Assembly (NCBI GenBank): GCA_029242745.1
Contig: JAQWTI010000030.1
Span: forward strand, 1 to 61,841
Origin: Acidimicrobiales bacterium
GTDB lineage: Bacteria; Actinomycetota; Acidimicrobiia; Acidimicrobiales; MedAcidi-G1
Reading direction: 5' to 3'
DNA: 61,841 nucleotides
Shown: positions 1-7,720 of the stretch, piece after piece
Layout: each line of letters begins with the position of its first letter
Numbering within the stretch: the stretch's first letter is position 1
Made by a program: the position numbers and the translations under genes
The notes under the pieces: model-generated
The model's input: only the letters and a program-made list of their open reading frames with translations
What the model was told of the DNA's origin: nothing
The model's database searches: none

Positions 1-175
1 CAATGAATGTATTACAAAGTCTATCTATCTCTTCTAATGAGAGAACATTCTTTTTTGGTAAAAATTCCATATCCTCTGCCATGCAGTAACTACACCTGAA
101 ATTACAACGGTCGGTCACCGAGATCCGAAGGTCACGATGCACCCGCCCAAAACTGTCGATCAGCGGTTGAACCAC
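1..175 (-). CDS. moaA: GTP 3',8-cyclase MoaA, N-terminal part (cut by window edge)
   Basis: This is the first ~58 codons of a radical SAM enzyme that rearranges GTP in the first step of molybdenum cofactor synthesis. The protein reads through [20 protein letters not shown] to the cluster motif CNFRCSYC, where CxxxCxxC binds the 4Fe-4S cluster and SAM. The rest lies beyond the window. The GTG at 173-175 is my choice of start because family members begin a few residues before the DSFGR segment; GGAGAG lies directly upstream but too close to be an ideal ribosome site. It lies 49 nt downstream of moeA on the same strand, so plsY-moeA-moaA may be one transcript. The visible part is more AT-rich than its neighbours. 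Confidence 0.88.
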   Translation of the reverse strand, partial: MVQPLIDSFGRVHRDLRISVTDRCNFRCSYCMAEDMEFLPKKNVLSLEEIDRLCNTFI

Positions 176-224
176 CTCTCCATCGTACGGTTTCCTACTC
201 CCCGTCGCGTCAGCCCCAAAGATC

Positions 225-1442
225 TCAGTCCAGCAGCAACACTTCTACCTCGCTGCCGTGCGGTATGCCGTTGCCATCGGGTAACACGGCTAGTCCACCA
301 GCTACCGCCATAGCGCTGAGTTGGTGAGAACCCTGTCCACCGGCAGAACGCACCCAGAACTGTCCATCTAGCACGTTGACGACCACCCGGGCATAGTGAA
401 CCTTTCCGTCACTGTGCCGCTCCAGCCCACCATCGACAAGAGCCCTTACGTTGCGTCGATTAAGTTCGGGGTGACCCGCCATGGCTCGCAGCGCTGGACG
501 GGCGAATAGTTCGAAGGAAACCATGGAAGACACCGGGTTGCCGGGAAGGCCGAACACTGGCACGCCCTCGACCAGTCCGAAGGCGAGTGGTTTAGCCGGC
601 TTGATCGCCACCTGCATCCAACGCATTTCGCCGATTCGATTCAGTACCACCTTGACATAGTCAAAGTCGCCCATCGATACGCCTCCTGAGGTCAAGACAG
701 CATCACATCGGGCCACCGCATCGATCAGTGCAGATTCAATGGCCGGCTCACTGTCTGGCACCCGACCCAGGTCAACCGCCTCGACACCCAACTCATCTAG
801 CAGGCCCAGCAGAGCCGGACGGTTGGCATCTCTTATTTGGCCGGGAGACAAACTTCCGGGTCCCTCACGCAATTCATCTCCCGTAGACAGAACCCCAACT
901 ACGAGTCGCCGGTGGACAACTACCGACTGAGTTCCGATACTGGCGAGCACCCCGAGGTGTCCGGGACCCAACACTGTCCCAGCGCCAAAGACCTGGTCTC
1001 CAGCCATCAGGTCCTCACCAGCCAAACGAACGTGATTACCAACCGGCACCTCTACGGCTACCTCAACGGTGACACCGTCGGACAACAGATTGGTGCGCTC
1101 GACCATCACCACGGCGTCAGCCCCAGGTGGCATCGGTGCCCCAGTCATTATCCGGACGGCAGTCCCCGGCCCAACCTCGATGCCGCTAGCCACCGGATCC
1201 ATACCAGCAGCCACCGTGCCCACCACACTCAGAGTCACTGGGGCGCCGACGGTATCGTTTGCACGCACAGCAAAACCGTCCATGGCCGTGTTGGCAAACG
1301 GTGGCACGTCCTCAAGCGACTCCACCGGTTCTGCCAACACCAATCCTCGAGAATTAGCTGCTTGGACTTTGCCCGAAACAGGTGCCGGACATAGGTCCAG
1401 AATATGGTCTCGGGCTTCAGCGAGAGAGATCAACGATCCCAT
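225..1442 (-). CDS. moeA: Molybdopterin molybdenumtransferase MoeA
   Basis: MoeA inserts molybdate into adenylated molybdopterin, the last step of molybdenum cofactor synthesis. The 405-residue protein has the usual family length. Visible motifs are [13 protein letters not shown] near residue 47, [13 protein letters not shown] in the MogA-like domain, and GLPGNPVSS in the C-terminal third. The ATG at 1442 has AAAGGAG six nt upstream and fits the family start; the frame stays open further upstream, but that part lies in the plsY coding region and looks unrelated. Its first 13 nt overlap the end of plsY, so translation is probably coupled. The neighbouring moaA supports the pathway assignment. 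Confidence 0.95.
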   Translation of the reverse strand: MGSLISLAEARDHILDLCPAPVSGKVQAANSRGLVLAEPVESLEDVPPFANTAMDGFAVRANDTVGAPVTLSVVGTVAAGMDPVASGIEVGPGTAVRIMTGAPMPPGADAVVMVERTNLLSDGVTVEVAVEVPVGNHVRLAGEDLMAGDQVFGAGTVLGPGHLGVLASIGTQSVVVHRRLVVGVLSTGDELREGPGSLSPGQIRDANRPALLGLLDELGVEAVDLGRVPDSEPAIESALIDAVARCDAVLTSGGVSMGDFDYVKVVLNRIGEMRWMQVAIKPAKPLAFGLVEGVPVFGLPGNPVSSMVSFELFARPALRAMAGHPELNRRNVRALVDGGLERHSDGKVHYARVVVNVLDGQFWVRSAGGQGSHQLSAMAVAGGLAVLPDGNGIPHGSEVEVLLLD

Positions 1443-2026
1443 CTCTGCTCCTTTCCTGAAATGAGGCGGATGATATTTGCCTGATGGCGCGCCAGCACCA
1501 GAAGACAAACACCGACCGCCACAAAGAACTCCGCCCAACCACGTCCGGCGACAACTACCCCGACTGGCAGTGCTATAGAGATGACGATCGAGCCCAACGA
1601 AACCTTGCCTGTTACCCGAGTCACAAAAGCGAATACTGCGACAATTAGGACTCCCAACAACGGAAACAGCACAAAAGCACCCCCACCACCCGTCGCCACA
1701 CCCTTGCCGCCCCGCAACTGGCGAGTAATCGGAAGTACGTGACCGACGGTGGCCGCCACCCAACAGGCCAGTCCAAGTGATCGCCCATCAATGACTAGAC
1801 CGACGGCCGTGGCAATTGCTCCCTTGCCAGCATCAGCGAAGAACACAGCCATACCAGCCCGTCGTCCAGCAGTCCGGTACACGTTCGTGGCCCCTGGATT
1901 CCCTGAACCCTCAGCAGTCGGATCCACCCCTCGCCGCCGAGCAATGAGGTGGGCCGACGGAAGCGTCCCCAGAAGGTACGCCAGCAACAAGAGCGCCCAC
2001 GCTCCCGGGCCAGAAGGGACATCCAT
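1430..2026 (-). CDS. plsY: Glycerol-3-phosphate acyltransferase PlsY
   Basis: PlsY is an integral membrane enzyme that transfers acyl from acyl phosphate to glycerol-3-phosphate, the first step of phospholipid synthesis. The 198-residue protein is strongly hydrophobic, with several membrane spans. The two hallmark glycine motifs are present: GSGNPGATN near residue 41, and LRGGKGVATGGG in the middle. It overlaps moeA by 13 nt, an unusual pairing of lipid and cofactor genes. A CACACT box lies six nt before the ATG, which could be a weak leaderless promoter. Confidence 0.95.
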   Translation of the reverse strand: MDVPSGPGAWALLLLAYLLGTLPSAHLIARRRGVDPTAEGSGNPGATNVYRTAGRRAGMAVFFADAGKGAIATAVGLVIDGRSLGLACWVAATVGHVLPITRQLRGGKGVATGGGGAFVLFPLLGVLIVAVFAFVTRVTGKVSLGSIVISIALPVGVVVAGRGWAEFFVAVGVCLLVLARHQANIIRLISGKEQRWDR

Positions 2027-2109
2027 ACCGCAAGTGTGCCCTAACCGGGCAGGTAGGCTGCAACGTTCTCTTTAGGACACCTGCCGATCCCTACCGAAAC
2101 CCTTCTTCC

Positions 2110-2487
2110 ATGCCGACCTACCAGTACCGTTGCCAGACCTGCACAAGTGAGTTCGAAGTACGCCAATCGTTCACTGACGACGCCCTGACCGCATGCCTTC
2201 AGGGCGGGTGTGACGGTCGTGTCAACAAAGTGTTTAGTGGGGTGGGCATCTCATTCAAGGGTGACGGATTTTACAAGAACGACCACGGATCTTCTGCCAA
2301 GAGTCGCCCGTCGGAGGACTCCAACTCGGCTGTGACCTCCGAGACTTCCTCATCTTCTGAAAACTCATCAAGCAAGTCATCAAGCGACGGAGCCTCTCCG
2401 TCCGTCACCCCAAAGAAAGCCTCGGACGGAACTGCTAGCAAACCTAAGCCTGCGACCGCAGCGCCAAAGGAATCCAGTTCGACCTGA
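2110..2487 (+). CDS. FmdB family zinc-ribbon protein with Ser-rich tail
   Basis: The first ~60 residues match the FmdB-type putative regulatory zinc ribbon: MPTYQYRCQTC, then a second cysteine pair CLQGGC, then the KVFSGVGISFKG segment. The second pair is spaced by four residues rather than two. The remaining ~65 residues are low-complexity Ser/Thr/Lys/Pro and probably disordered. FmdB proteins are named from amide-regulated operons, but the biochemical role of most is unknown. No Shine-Dalgarno is visible. The gene stands alone between divergent plsY and convergent uppP. The 260 nt after it (2488-2747) show no gene or RNA I recognise. Confidence 0.85.
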   Translation: MPTYQYRCQTCTSEFEVRQSFTDDALTACLQGGCDGRVNKVFSGVGISFKGDGFYKNDHGSSAKSRPSEDSNSAVTSETSSSSENSSSKSSSDGASPSVTPKKASDGTASKPKPATAAPKESSST

Positions 2488-2747
2488 CTGGGGTTTTCCA
2501 AGACACCCTCATTCCTTCCCAAAAATTGGTTCCAGGCCTTAATTTGGCCCGGCAGGTTTGCTAGACGGGTGAGTGGCTGAAGCAGCCCAGAACATGGAGC
2601 CCAGTGACGAAACCTTCGCCTCAGCCCAATCAGGCTCAAGTCGGTTGCTCGAGTGGTCAGGACGCTTCAACGAAGAGGCCGCCGCTAGCTGCCCCGTTGG
2701 CCCTACTTCAGTCGATTCCCTTGAGGGTCAACGAGGATTCAGTTCGG

Positions 2748-3575
2748 TTAACGAACTCCGGCAGCAAGCAAGGTCAAAACACCAAGGCCAATCACTAACC
2801 GGTACGCAGCGAAGCCTCCAAATCCTGTGCGAGCCACCAGTCGGAGTAAACCATGAACGGCGAACCACCCACTGACCGCCGCAGCTGCCATTCCCACAAG
2901 AAACGGCAGCCACCAGTCGGAGGGCACAGTTATGTCAACCACCGACACTAGGCCAGCACCTGCAATCACTGGCAGGCTCATTAGGAATACCAACCGTGCC
3001 GCCTCGGTTCGTTCCAACCGAAACAACCGGGCGACGCTTAACGTCACTCCCGACCTTGACACCCCTGGCTGAAAGGCCAATCCCTGCGCTATGCCGAGCA
3101 CTACGGCTCTAGCGAAGGAGAGATCTTCTATGCCACGGTCTCCTGGTCGGCGATCAGCAATCCATAGCACTAGGCCAAAGACGATTAGGCAAGAGGCCAC
3201 TAGCCAGATTCGGTGGCCAAGTTCCTCGGTTACAGCAATCACTATCAAACCAATGGCCGCTGTTGGCAGCGCTGTAACTGCCAAGAGACAGAACGTACGG
3301 GCATCACCGATCGGCGCAGCAGTGATACCGGATTGGACCCAACCCAGGCCGGCCCGCAAGTAGCGGATCACGTCGGCTCGCAGGTAAGCCATGGCTCCTA
3401 CCAACGTCCCCATATGGAGCGCTACATCAAACGCGTTTTCCAGACGACCATTCCCTCCAAAGTCCTCCCACCCAAACAGCCACGGCGCAAGCACAAGGTG
3501 ACCACTAGATGAGACAGGTAGAAATTCGGTAAATCCCTGTATGAGACCTAGCAGGATCGCATGCAGGATAGGCAT
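2748..3575 (-). CDS. uppP: Undecaprenyl-diphosphatase UppP (BacA family)
   Basis: This membrane phosphatase recycles undecaprenyl diphosphate to the monophosphate carrier used in peptidoglycan synthesis. The 275-residue protein carries both catalytic motifs: QGFTEFLPVSSSGH at residues 13-26 and PGVSRSG at 170-176. Around eight hydrophobic segments are evident. Length is normal for the family. It ends 22 nt upstream of nothing on its own strand; the tldD-pmbA pair lies just upstream (pmbA stop at 3598), so a shared transcript is possible. Confidence 0.96.
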   Translation of the reverse strand: MPILHAILLGLIQGFTEFLPVSSSGHLVLAPWLFGWEDFGGNGRLENAFDVALHMGTLVGAMAYLRADVIRYLRAGLGWVQSGITAAPIGDARTFCLLAVTALPTAAIGLIVIAVTEELGHRIWLVASCLIVFGLVLWIADRRPGDRGIEDLSFARAVVLGIAQGLAFQPGVSRSGVTLSVARLFRLERTEAARLVFLMSLPVIAGAGLVSVVDITVPSDWWLPFLVGMAAAAVSGWFAVHGLLRLVARTGFGGFAAYRLVIGLGVLTLLAAGVR

Positions 3576-3597
3576 CAGTAGTTTGGGCCGGAGCGCC

Positions 3598-4959
3598 CTA
3601 GACCCCTGAAACGGTCAACTCGGCGATAACCAGCGTGACGCCCGCCGCTCGCATGGGCAACCACTGGACGTCATTACCAATGCCTGTCAGGTCTGAGAGC
3701 ATCTTCTGGATGGTCGAAGCAATAGTGAACTCCCGGATCGGTTCAGCCAACTCGCCGCCCCTGATCCGCAGGCCCTCAGCGCCGGTGGAGAAATCACCAC
3801 TGACCGGGTTCACCCCAGAGTGCAGACCGCTGACTCCCAGAACCAACACGCCGTCTTCGATTCCATTTATCAGCTCAACGGGAGTTCGGTCACCACCAAC
3901 TACGGACGCAGCTCGCACGCCGACCCCCGGAGTAGAGGAATAACCTCGTACCGCCGAACCCGTAGATGCTGTACCAGCCCGACGCGCCGTCTCACTGTTA
4001 TGCACGAACTGCTCTAGGCGACCACCCGATATCAGGACATTGCGACGGGTCGCTAAACCCTCGCCATCGGTGGCCGTAGCCGATGTGGCCGCCGGGTTGG
4101 TTGGGTCCTCCACCAGGGTTAGTAGCGGGGACGCCACTTCGTCGCCCATCCGGTCGGCGAACAAGGACCGACCCTTCTGCACAGCCTCACCATTCAGGGT
4201 GCCGGCCACGATGCCCAGGAACTGGGCACTCACCCACGGATCGAGCACCACGGCTATACGCCCAGAGGCTGGCTTGACGGCTCCCAACATGCGCGTGGAT
4301 CGTTCAGCCGCCTCGGAAGCTGCGTGGGTAACGTCCAGATCGTCGGGCTCCCGACCCAAAGAGAGCCCGAAGCCGGTCTGAGTCTCACCGCCTTGCTCCG
4401 CTAACGCATAGGCCGACAAGAAACAACTGGTCTCCCGACTGGCAGAACGGATACCTGTCGTGGTAGCCACCGCACTAGCCGACACCGAATCGCCATACTC
4501 GGCCGACTCCACTCCGCTGATCAAAGGATGAGCAGATCGGGTGAGGCGCTCCAGTTCTAGAGCCATAGACACCTTGGCGTCAGTCGGATAGTCGGCAAGT
4601 GCGGTCCGGTACAGGTCCAGATTGGTCACTGGTACCCCGTCCGGCTGGGCGACCGCGCAGTACTCGTCGGGCGTAGCGAACTCGAGATTGTCCCGGGCCT
4701 CTCCCAAGACCTCCATCAAGGCGCCAGAGTCCAGAGTCCCCGCATAGGCGAATCCTTGACATCCGTCACGCACGACCCGTACACCGATTCCCTGAGACTC
4801 GGCCGAAGTCAGCGACTCAATTTCACCCTCGTAGGCCCGGACCTCGGTCTCATGTTCATGGACCACCACGGCTTCAATCTCTTCACCCGAGGCAGCCATG
4901 GCGACTACCCGCTCAGCAATTTCCAGAAGGTCTGCTTCGACATCGTGTGAGTCAGCCAC
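3598..4959 (-). CDS. pmbA: TldE/PmbA-type metalloprotease-family subunit
   Basis: This is the partner of TldD in the TldD/TldE protease, which trims peptides such as modified antibiotic leaders and CcdA. The protein has the family fold but no HExxxH motif, as expected for TldE. The C-terminal part with DLTGIGNDVQWLPM is typical. I place the start at the GTG at 4957-4959, one nt after the tldD stop, which gives 453 residues, close to the usual length. A GTG at 5019, inside tldD, is an in-frame alternative that adds 20 residues. Adjacency to tldD indicates co-translation and heterodimer assembly. Confidence 0.92.
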   Translation of the reverse strand: MADSHDVEADLLEIAERVVAMAASGEEIEAVVVHEHETEVRAYEGEIESLTSAESQGIGVRVVRDGCQGFAYAGTLDSGALMEVLGEARDNLEFATPDEYCAVAQPDGVPVTNLDLYRTALADYPTDAKVSMALELERLTRSAHPLISGVESAEYGDSVSASAVATTTGIRSASRETSCFLSAYALAEQGGETQTGFGLSLGREPDDLDVTHAASEAAERSTRMLGAVKPASGRIAVVLDPWVSAQFLGIVAGTLNGEAVQKGRSLFADRMGDEVASPLLTLVEDPTNPAATSATATDGEGLATRRNVLISGGRLEQFVHNSETARRAGTASTGSAVRGYSSTPGVGVRAASVVGGDRTPVELINGIEDGVLVLGVSGLHSGVNPVSGDFSTGAEGLRIRGGELAEPIREFTIASTIQKMLSDLTGIGNDVQWLPMRAAGVTLVIAELTVSGV

Positions 4960-4960
4960 C

Positions 4961-6379
4961 TCAGGCAGCCGTTCCGCCAACAGTGAGTCGAGCCACACGC
5001 AGCGTCGGAGTGCCGTCACCTACAGGCACGCCTTGACCGTCTTTTCCGCAAGTACCCGGCGAACCCATTGCAAAGTCGCCGGCGATCGCATCGATCGCAA
5101 GCAGGGCCGCCGGACCATTCCCAATCAGATTCCCTTCGCGTATGGGTGCTGTAAGGCGCCCACCTTCGATCAAGTAGGCCTCAGTCATGCCAAATACGAA
5201 GTCACCGGTAGCAGTGTTGACCTGCCCGCCTCCAAGTTGGGCCACATACACACCATGATCGGTTCCAGCCACGATCTCCTCAGGATCATCAACCCCGCCC
5301 TCCAGATACGTATTGGTCATACGAACCATTGGCAGGTGCCGGTAACTCTGGCGGCGACCGTTGCCGGAGCCGAGCCGCCCTTCCTTCTCAGCCCGGAGGC
5401 GGTCCCACATGTAGTCAGTCAGCACACCGTCGGCGATAAGCACGTTGCGTTGGGCGGGACGACCCTCATCATCTACAGAGAAACAGCCCCACTCCCCTGC
5501 CATGGTTCCGTCGTCAACGAGACTGACCGATGGTGTGGCTACCATCTCACCCCGTCTTCCAGCGAATACAGACGCCGACTTGGCCACTAGGTCCGCCTCT
5601 AGTCCATGTCCACATGCCTCGTGGAACAGCACGCCACCGCCACCCGGCCCAACCACCACCGGCATCTCACCGCTGGGTGCCGGTACGGCTTCAAGTTTGG
5701 TTAGTGCTCGTCCGGCAGCCCTACGAGATACGTCGTCAACATCTATCTGATCAAACAACTCAAAGCCCATTGTTTGGCCTACAGATTCCCTACCGGTCTG
5801 TAAGCCAATGTCGCCAGTGGCGACGCACGACACTGAAAAAAAGGTTCGGATCTGTCGGTCGCTGGTTAGTAGACCTTCGCTATTTGCAATCTGAATCCTT
5901 CGCTGCGAATCGCCATACCGAGCCGAGACCTGGCTAATGGCTCCGTCAGCCGAACGCGCTGCTGCGTCTGCCCGCTGAAGCAAAGCCACTTTCTCAGCCT
6001 TGGAAATGTCGGCAGGGATTAACTCGACTACTGCTGATGCGGGGCCAGACTGACCATTGAGGGTGATCTCGCGAATTGCACCACCACCTGACCGAGCAGC
6101 CGCCGAGGCGGTCTTGGCCGCACTACGCAGACCGGCCGGCGATAGGTCAGCTGTGTGAGCAAAGCCAGTGGTCTCACCGACCACGACGCGAATACCCGCA
6201 CCGCTGTCTCGACCACTCGACAGTTCCTCAATCCGCCCGTCGTCAAGCAGAGCAGATGTGGACCGCCGATCCTCTACAAACACCTCAGCAAAATCGCCGC
6301 CAGTTGCCATAGCCACGGACAACGTGTCCCTGAGCAACTCGGGATCCAGCATCATTGGCGCTCTTTCACCTTCGGTCAC
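4961..6379 (-). CDS. tldD: TldD-type zinc metalloprotease subunit
   Basis: TldD is the catalytic subunit of the TldD/TldE peptidase. The zinc motif HEACGH is at residues 253-258, within FHEACGHGLEADLVAKSASVF-like family sequence. The protein is 472 residues, the expected length. The GTG at 6379 has GAGGAG seven nt upstream; an ATG-ATG pair nine codons in is an alternative start. It is followed directly by pmbA. No modified-peptide biosynthetic cluster is visible in the window, so a general housekeeping role is more likely than a dedicated natural-product one. Confidence 0.95.
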   Translation of the reverse strand: MTEGERAPMMLDPELLRDTLSVAMATGGDFAEVFVEDRRSTSALLDDGRIEELSSGRDSGAGIRVVVGETTGFAHTADLSPAGLRSAAKTASAAARSGGGAIREITLNGQSGPASAVVELIPADISKAEKVALLQRADAAARSADGAISQVSARYGDSQRRIQIANSEGLLTSDRQIRTFFSVSCVATGDIGLQTGRESVGQTMGFELFDQIDVDDVSRRAAGRALTKLEAVPAPSGEMPVVVGPGGGGVLFHEACGHGLEADLVAKSASVFAGRRGEMVATPSVSLVDDGTMAGEWGCFSVDDEGRPAQRNVLIADGVLTDYMWDRLRAEKEGRLGSGNGRRQSYRHLPMVRMTNTYLEGGVDDPEEIVAGTDHGVYVAQLGGGQVNTATGDFVFGMTEAYLIEGGRLTAPIREGNLIGNGPAALLAIDAIAGDFAMGSPGTCGKDGQGVPVGDGTPTLRVARLTVGGTAA

Positions 6380-6446
6380 TATTGAACTCCTCGCTAGTCA
6401 TCTACAGACCCAATGCCGGTGTCCCGACTACGTCCGTCCGAATGCG

Positions 6447-6452
6447 TAGGGT
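6447..6452 (+). promoter_or_regulatory. Candidate leaderless -10 box (TAGGGT)
   Basis: TAGGGT lies exactly six nt before the GTG start at 6459, with no Shine-Dalgarno between. This is the same spacing as at many other unit starts here, and suggests that the transcript begins at the start codon. No convincing -35 is seen. Confidence 0.45.
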
Positions 6453-6458
6453 ACCGCT

Positions 6459-6848
6459 GTGCCCCTCATGCCTGGGTTGCGCGGCAGCGCCACGCATACC
6501 GTTACCGATGCCGACACGGCAATATCTCTGAACTCTGGTGAGGTGGCAGTGCTCGGCACGCCTCGACTGGTGGCCCTTATGGAGGAGGCCACAGTGCAGG
6601 CACTCACGGGGTCACTGCCCCCGGCCGAGACCAGCGTCGGTATGCGAATTCATATCGACCACATTGCACCTACTGCGCCTGGAACCGAGGTCACTGCTGA
6701 GGCCTTACTTGAAGGCGTGGAAGGACGACGCCTTACCTTTGGTGTAACGGCAACGGTAGACAAAACCGTGGTGGCAACTGCCAGCATCATCCGAGTCGTG
6801 GTCGAGACCCGTCGATTCCTTAGCCGAATTGACGTGGACACCATCTGA
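6459..6848 (+). CDS. FlK-like hotdog-fold acyl-CoA thioesterase
   Basis: This 129-residue protein resembles fluoroacetyl-CoA thioesterase FlK. The catalytic triad of FlK (Thr42, Glu50, His76, known for that family) appears with identical spacing as Thr34 in GTPRLVALMEEA, Glu42 in the same segment, and His68 in HIDHIAPTAPG. Family-level hydrolase activity on a short acyl-CoA is likely; the substrate is not knowable from sequence, and fluoroacetyl-CoA is improbable in this context. The GTG start follows a -10-like box by six nt; an ATG at 6468 is an alternative. It ends three nt before the PAP2 gene, so the two are probably co-transcribed. Confidence 0.85.
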   Translation: MPLMPGLRGSATHTVTDADTAISLNSGEVAVLGTPRLVALMEEATVQALTGSLPPAETSVGMRIHIDHIAPTAPGTEVTAEALLEGVEGRRLTFGVTATVDKTVVATASIIRVVVETRRFLSRIDVDTI

Positions 6849-6851
6849 ACC

Positions 6852-7685
6852 GTGCAGACCAGTAGGGACAAGTACCCCCTAGCCGAAGTGAATCAGCCCC
6901 GGGGTCGACACACCGAGCCAAGGATCCACCTCCGCTGGTGGGTTGAGGTTCTATTGGTTCTTAGCTTCTACGCGGTCTACTCCACCGTCCGAAACCTTTT
7001 CGGCTCAGAGTCCGTGTCGGCGACTAGGGCGCTAGCCAATGCCGAGAAGATCATCAGTCTAGAAAAATCGATTGGCATGTATCACGAACTGGAAATCCAG
7101 CACGCCTTCTTGGACTACCGGTGGTTCATCCAGTTCTGGAACCTCTTCTACGGAACTTTCCACTTCGCAGTCACGGTGTTCGCACTGGTTTGGATATACC
7201 GACGCTTTCCTCAACGGTACCCACTCCACCGCTCCACCTTCCTCTGCACTACCGGGCTAGCACTGGTGGGCTTTGGTCTATTCCCATTGATGCCGCCCCG
7301 CTTACTGTCGAGTTGTGGAGAATTTGGTGCATGCCTAGCCAGTCTCCACCCCTACGTCGACACAGTGACTGACATAGGTGGACTCTGGTCGTTCGATTCA
7401 GGAACCATGCAGAGCGTTAGCAACCAATATGCAGCAATGCCAAGTCTTCACTTCGCTTGGGCCGCATGGTGTGCGGTGGCTATCTGGTCGACGGTTAGAA
7501 ACAAGGCAGTCCGGGTTCTGGTGGCCATCTACCCTGTGGCGACCCTGTTTGCTGTCATTATCACGGGAAATCACTTCTGGTTGGACGCCGCCGGTGGTCT
7601 ACTAGCGTTGGGAGTTGGCTCGTTATTGGCCAGTATTTTGTTACGGGCACGGGCCAGGCTCCACCGTTCTTCCACTCGTCCCTGA
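6852..7685 (+). CDS. PAP2 superfamily membrane phosphatase/transferase
   Basis: This 277-residue integral membrane protein has five or six hydrophobic segments and the last two PAP2 phosphatase motifs: MPSLHFAWA near residue 195 and ITGNHFWLDAAGG near residue 235, each with its conserved His. This subgroup includes inositol-phosphoceramide-synthase-like and lipid phosphate phosphatases; the actual lipid substrate cannot be told. The N-terminal ~27 residues are charged and cytosolic. The start is a GTG three nt after the preceding thioesterase stop. Confidence 0.85.
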   Translation: MQTSRDKYPLAEVNQPRGRHTEPRIHLRWWVEVLLVLSFYAVYSTVRNLFGSESVSATRALANAEKIISLEKSIGMYHELEIQHAFLDYRWFIQFWNLFYGTFHFAVTVFALVWIYRRFPQRYPLHRSTFLCTTGLALVGFGLFPLMPPRLLSSCGEFGACLASLHPYVDTVTDIGGLWSFDSGTMQSVSNQYAAMPSLHFAWAAWCAVAIWSTVRNKAVRVLVAIYPVATLFAVIITGNHFWLDAAGGLLALGVGSLLASILLRARARLHRSSTRP

Positions 7686-7706
7686 CCCGGGTGAGGTGAC
7701 CCGCGA

Positions 7707-7712
7707 TACCGT
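7707..7712 (+). promoter_or_regulatory. Candidate -10 box before dxs (TACCGT)
   Basis: TACCGT lies eight nt before the GTG of dxs in a 35-nt gap. No Shine-Dalgarno is visible. The same hexamer precedes mutM and the ETF gene. Confidence 0.4.
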
Positions 7713-7720
7713 CTAAATCT

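Noticed and set aside
837..1394. 185-codon + strand frame opposite moeA
   Set aside because: Low-complexity His/Ser/Arg content typical of the reverse of a coding strand; moeA is unambiguous.
1443..1763. In-frame upstream extension of moeA
   Set aside because: The added residues lie within plsY coding sequence and bear no MoeA similarity; the ATG at 1442 has a good ribosome site.
2573..2875. 100-codon + strand frame between fmdB and uppP
   Set aside because: Ends inside uppP on the other strand, no ribosome site, no similarity; looks like chance.
4898..5590. 230-codon + strand frame opposite pmbA/tldD
   Set aside because: Overlaps two well-supported genes and has no recognisable sequence.
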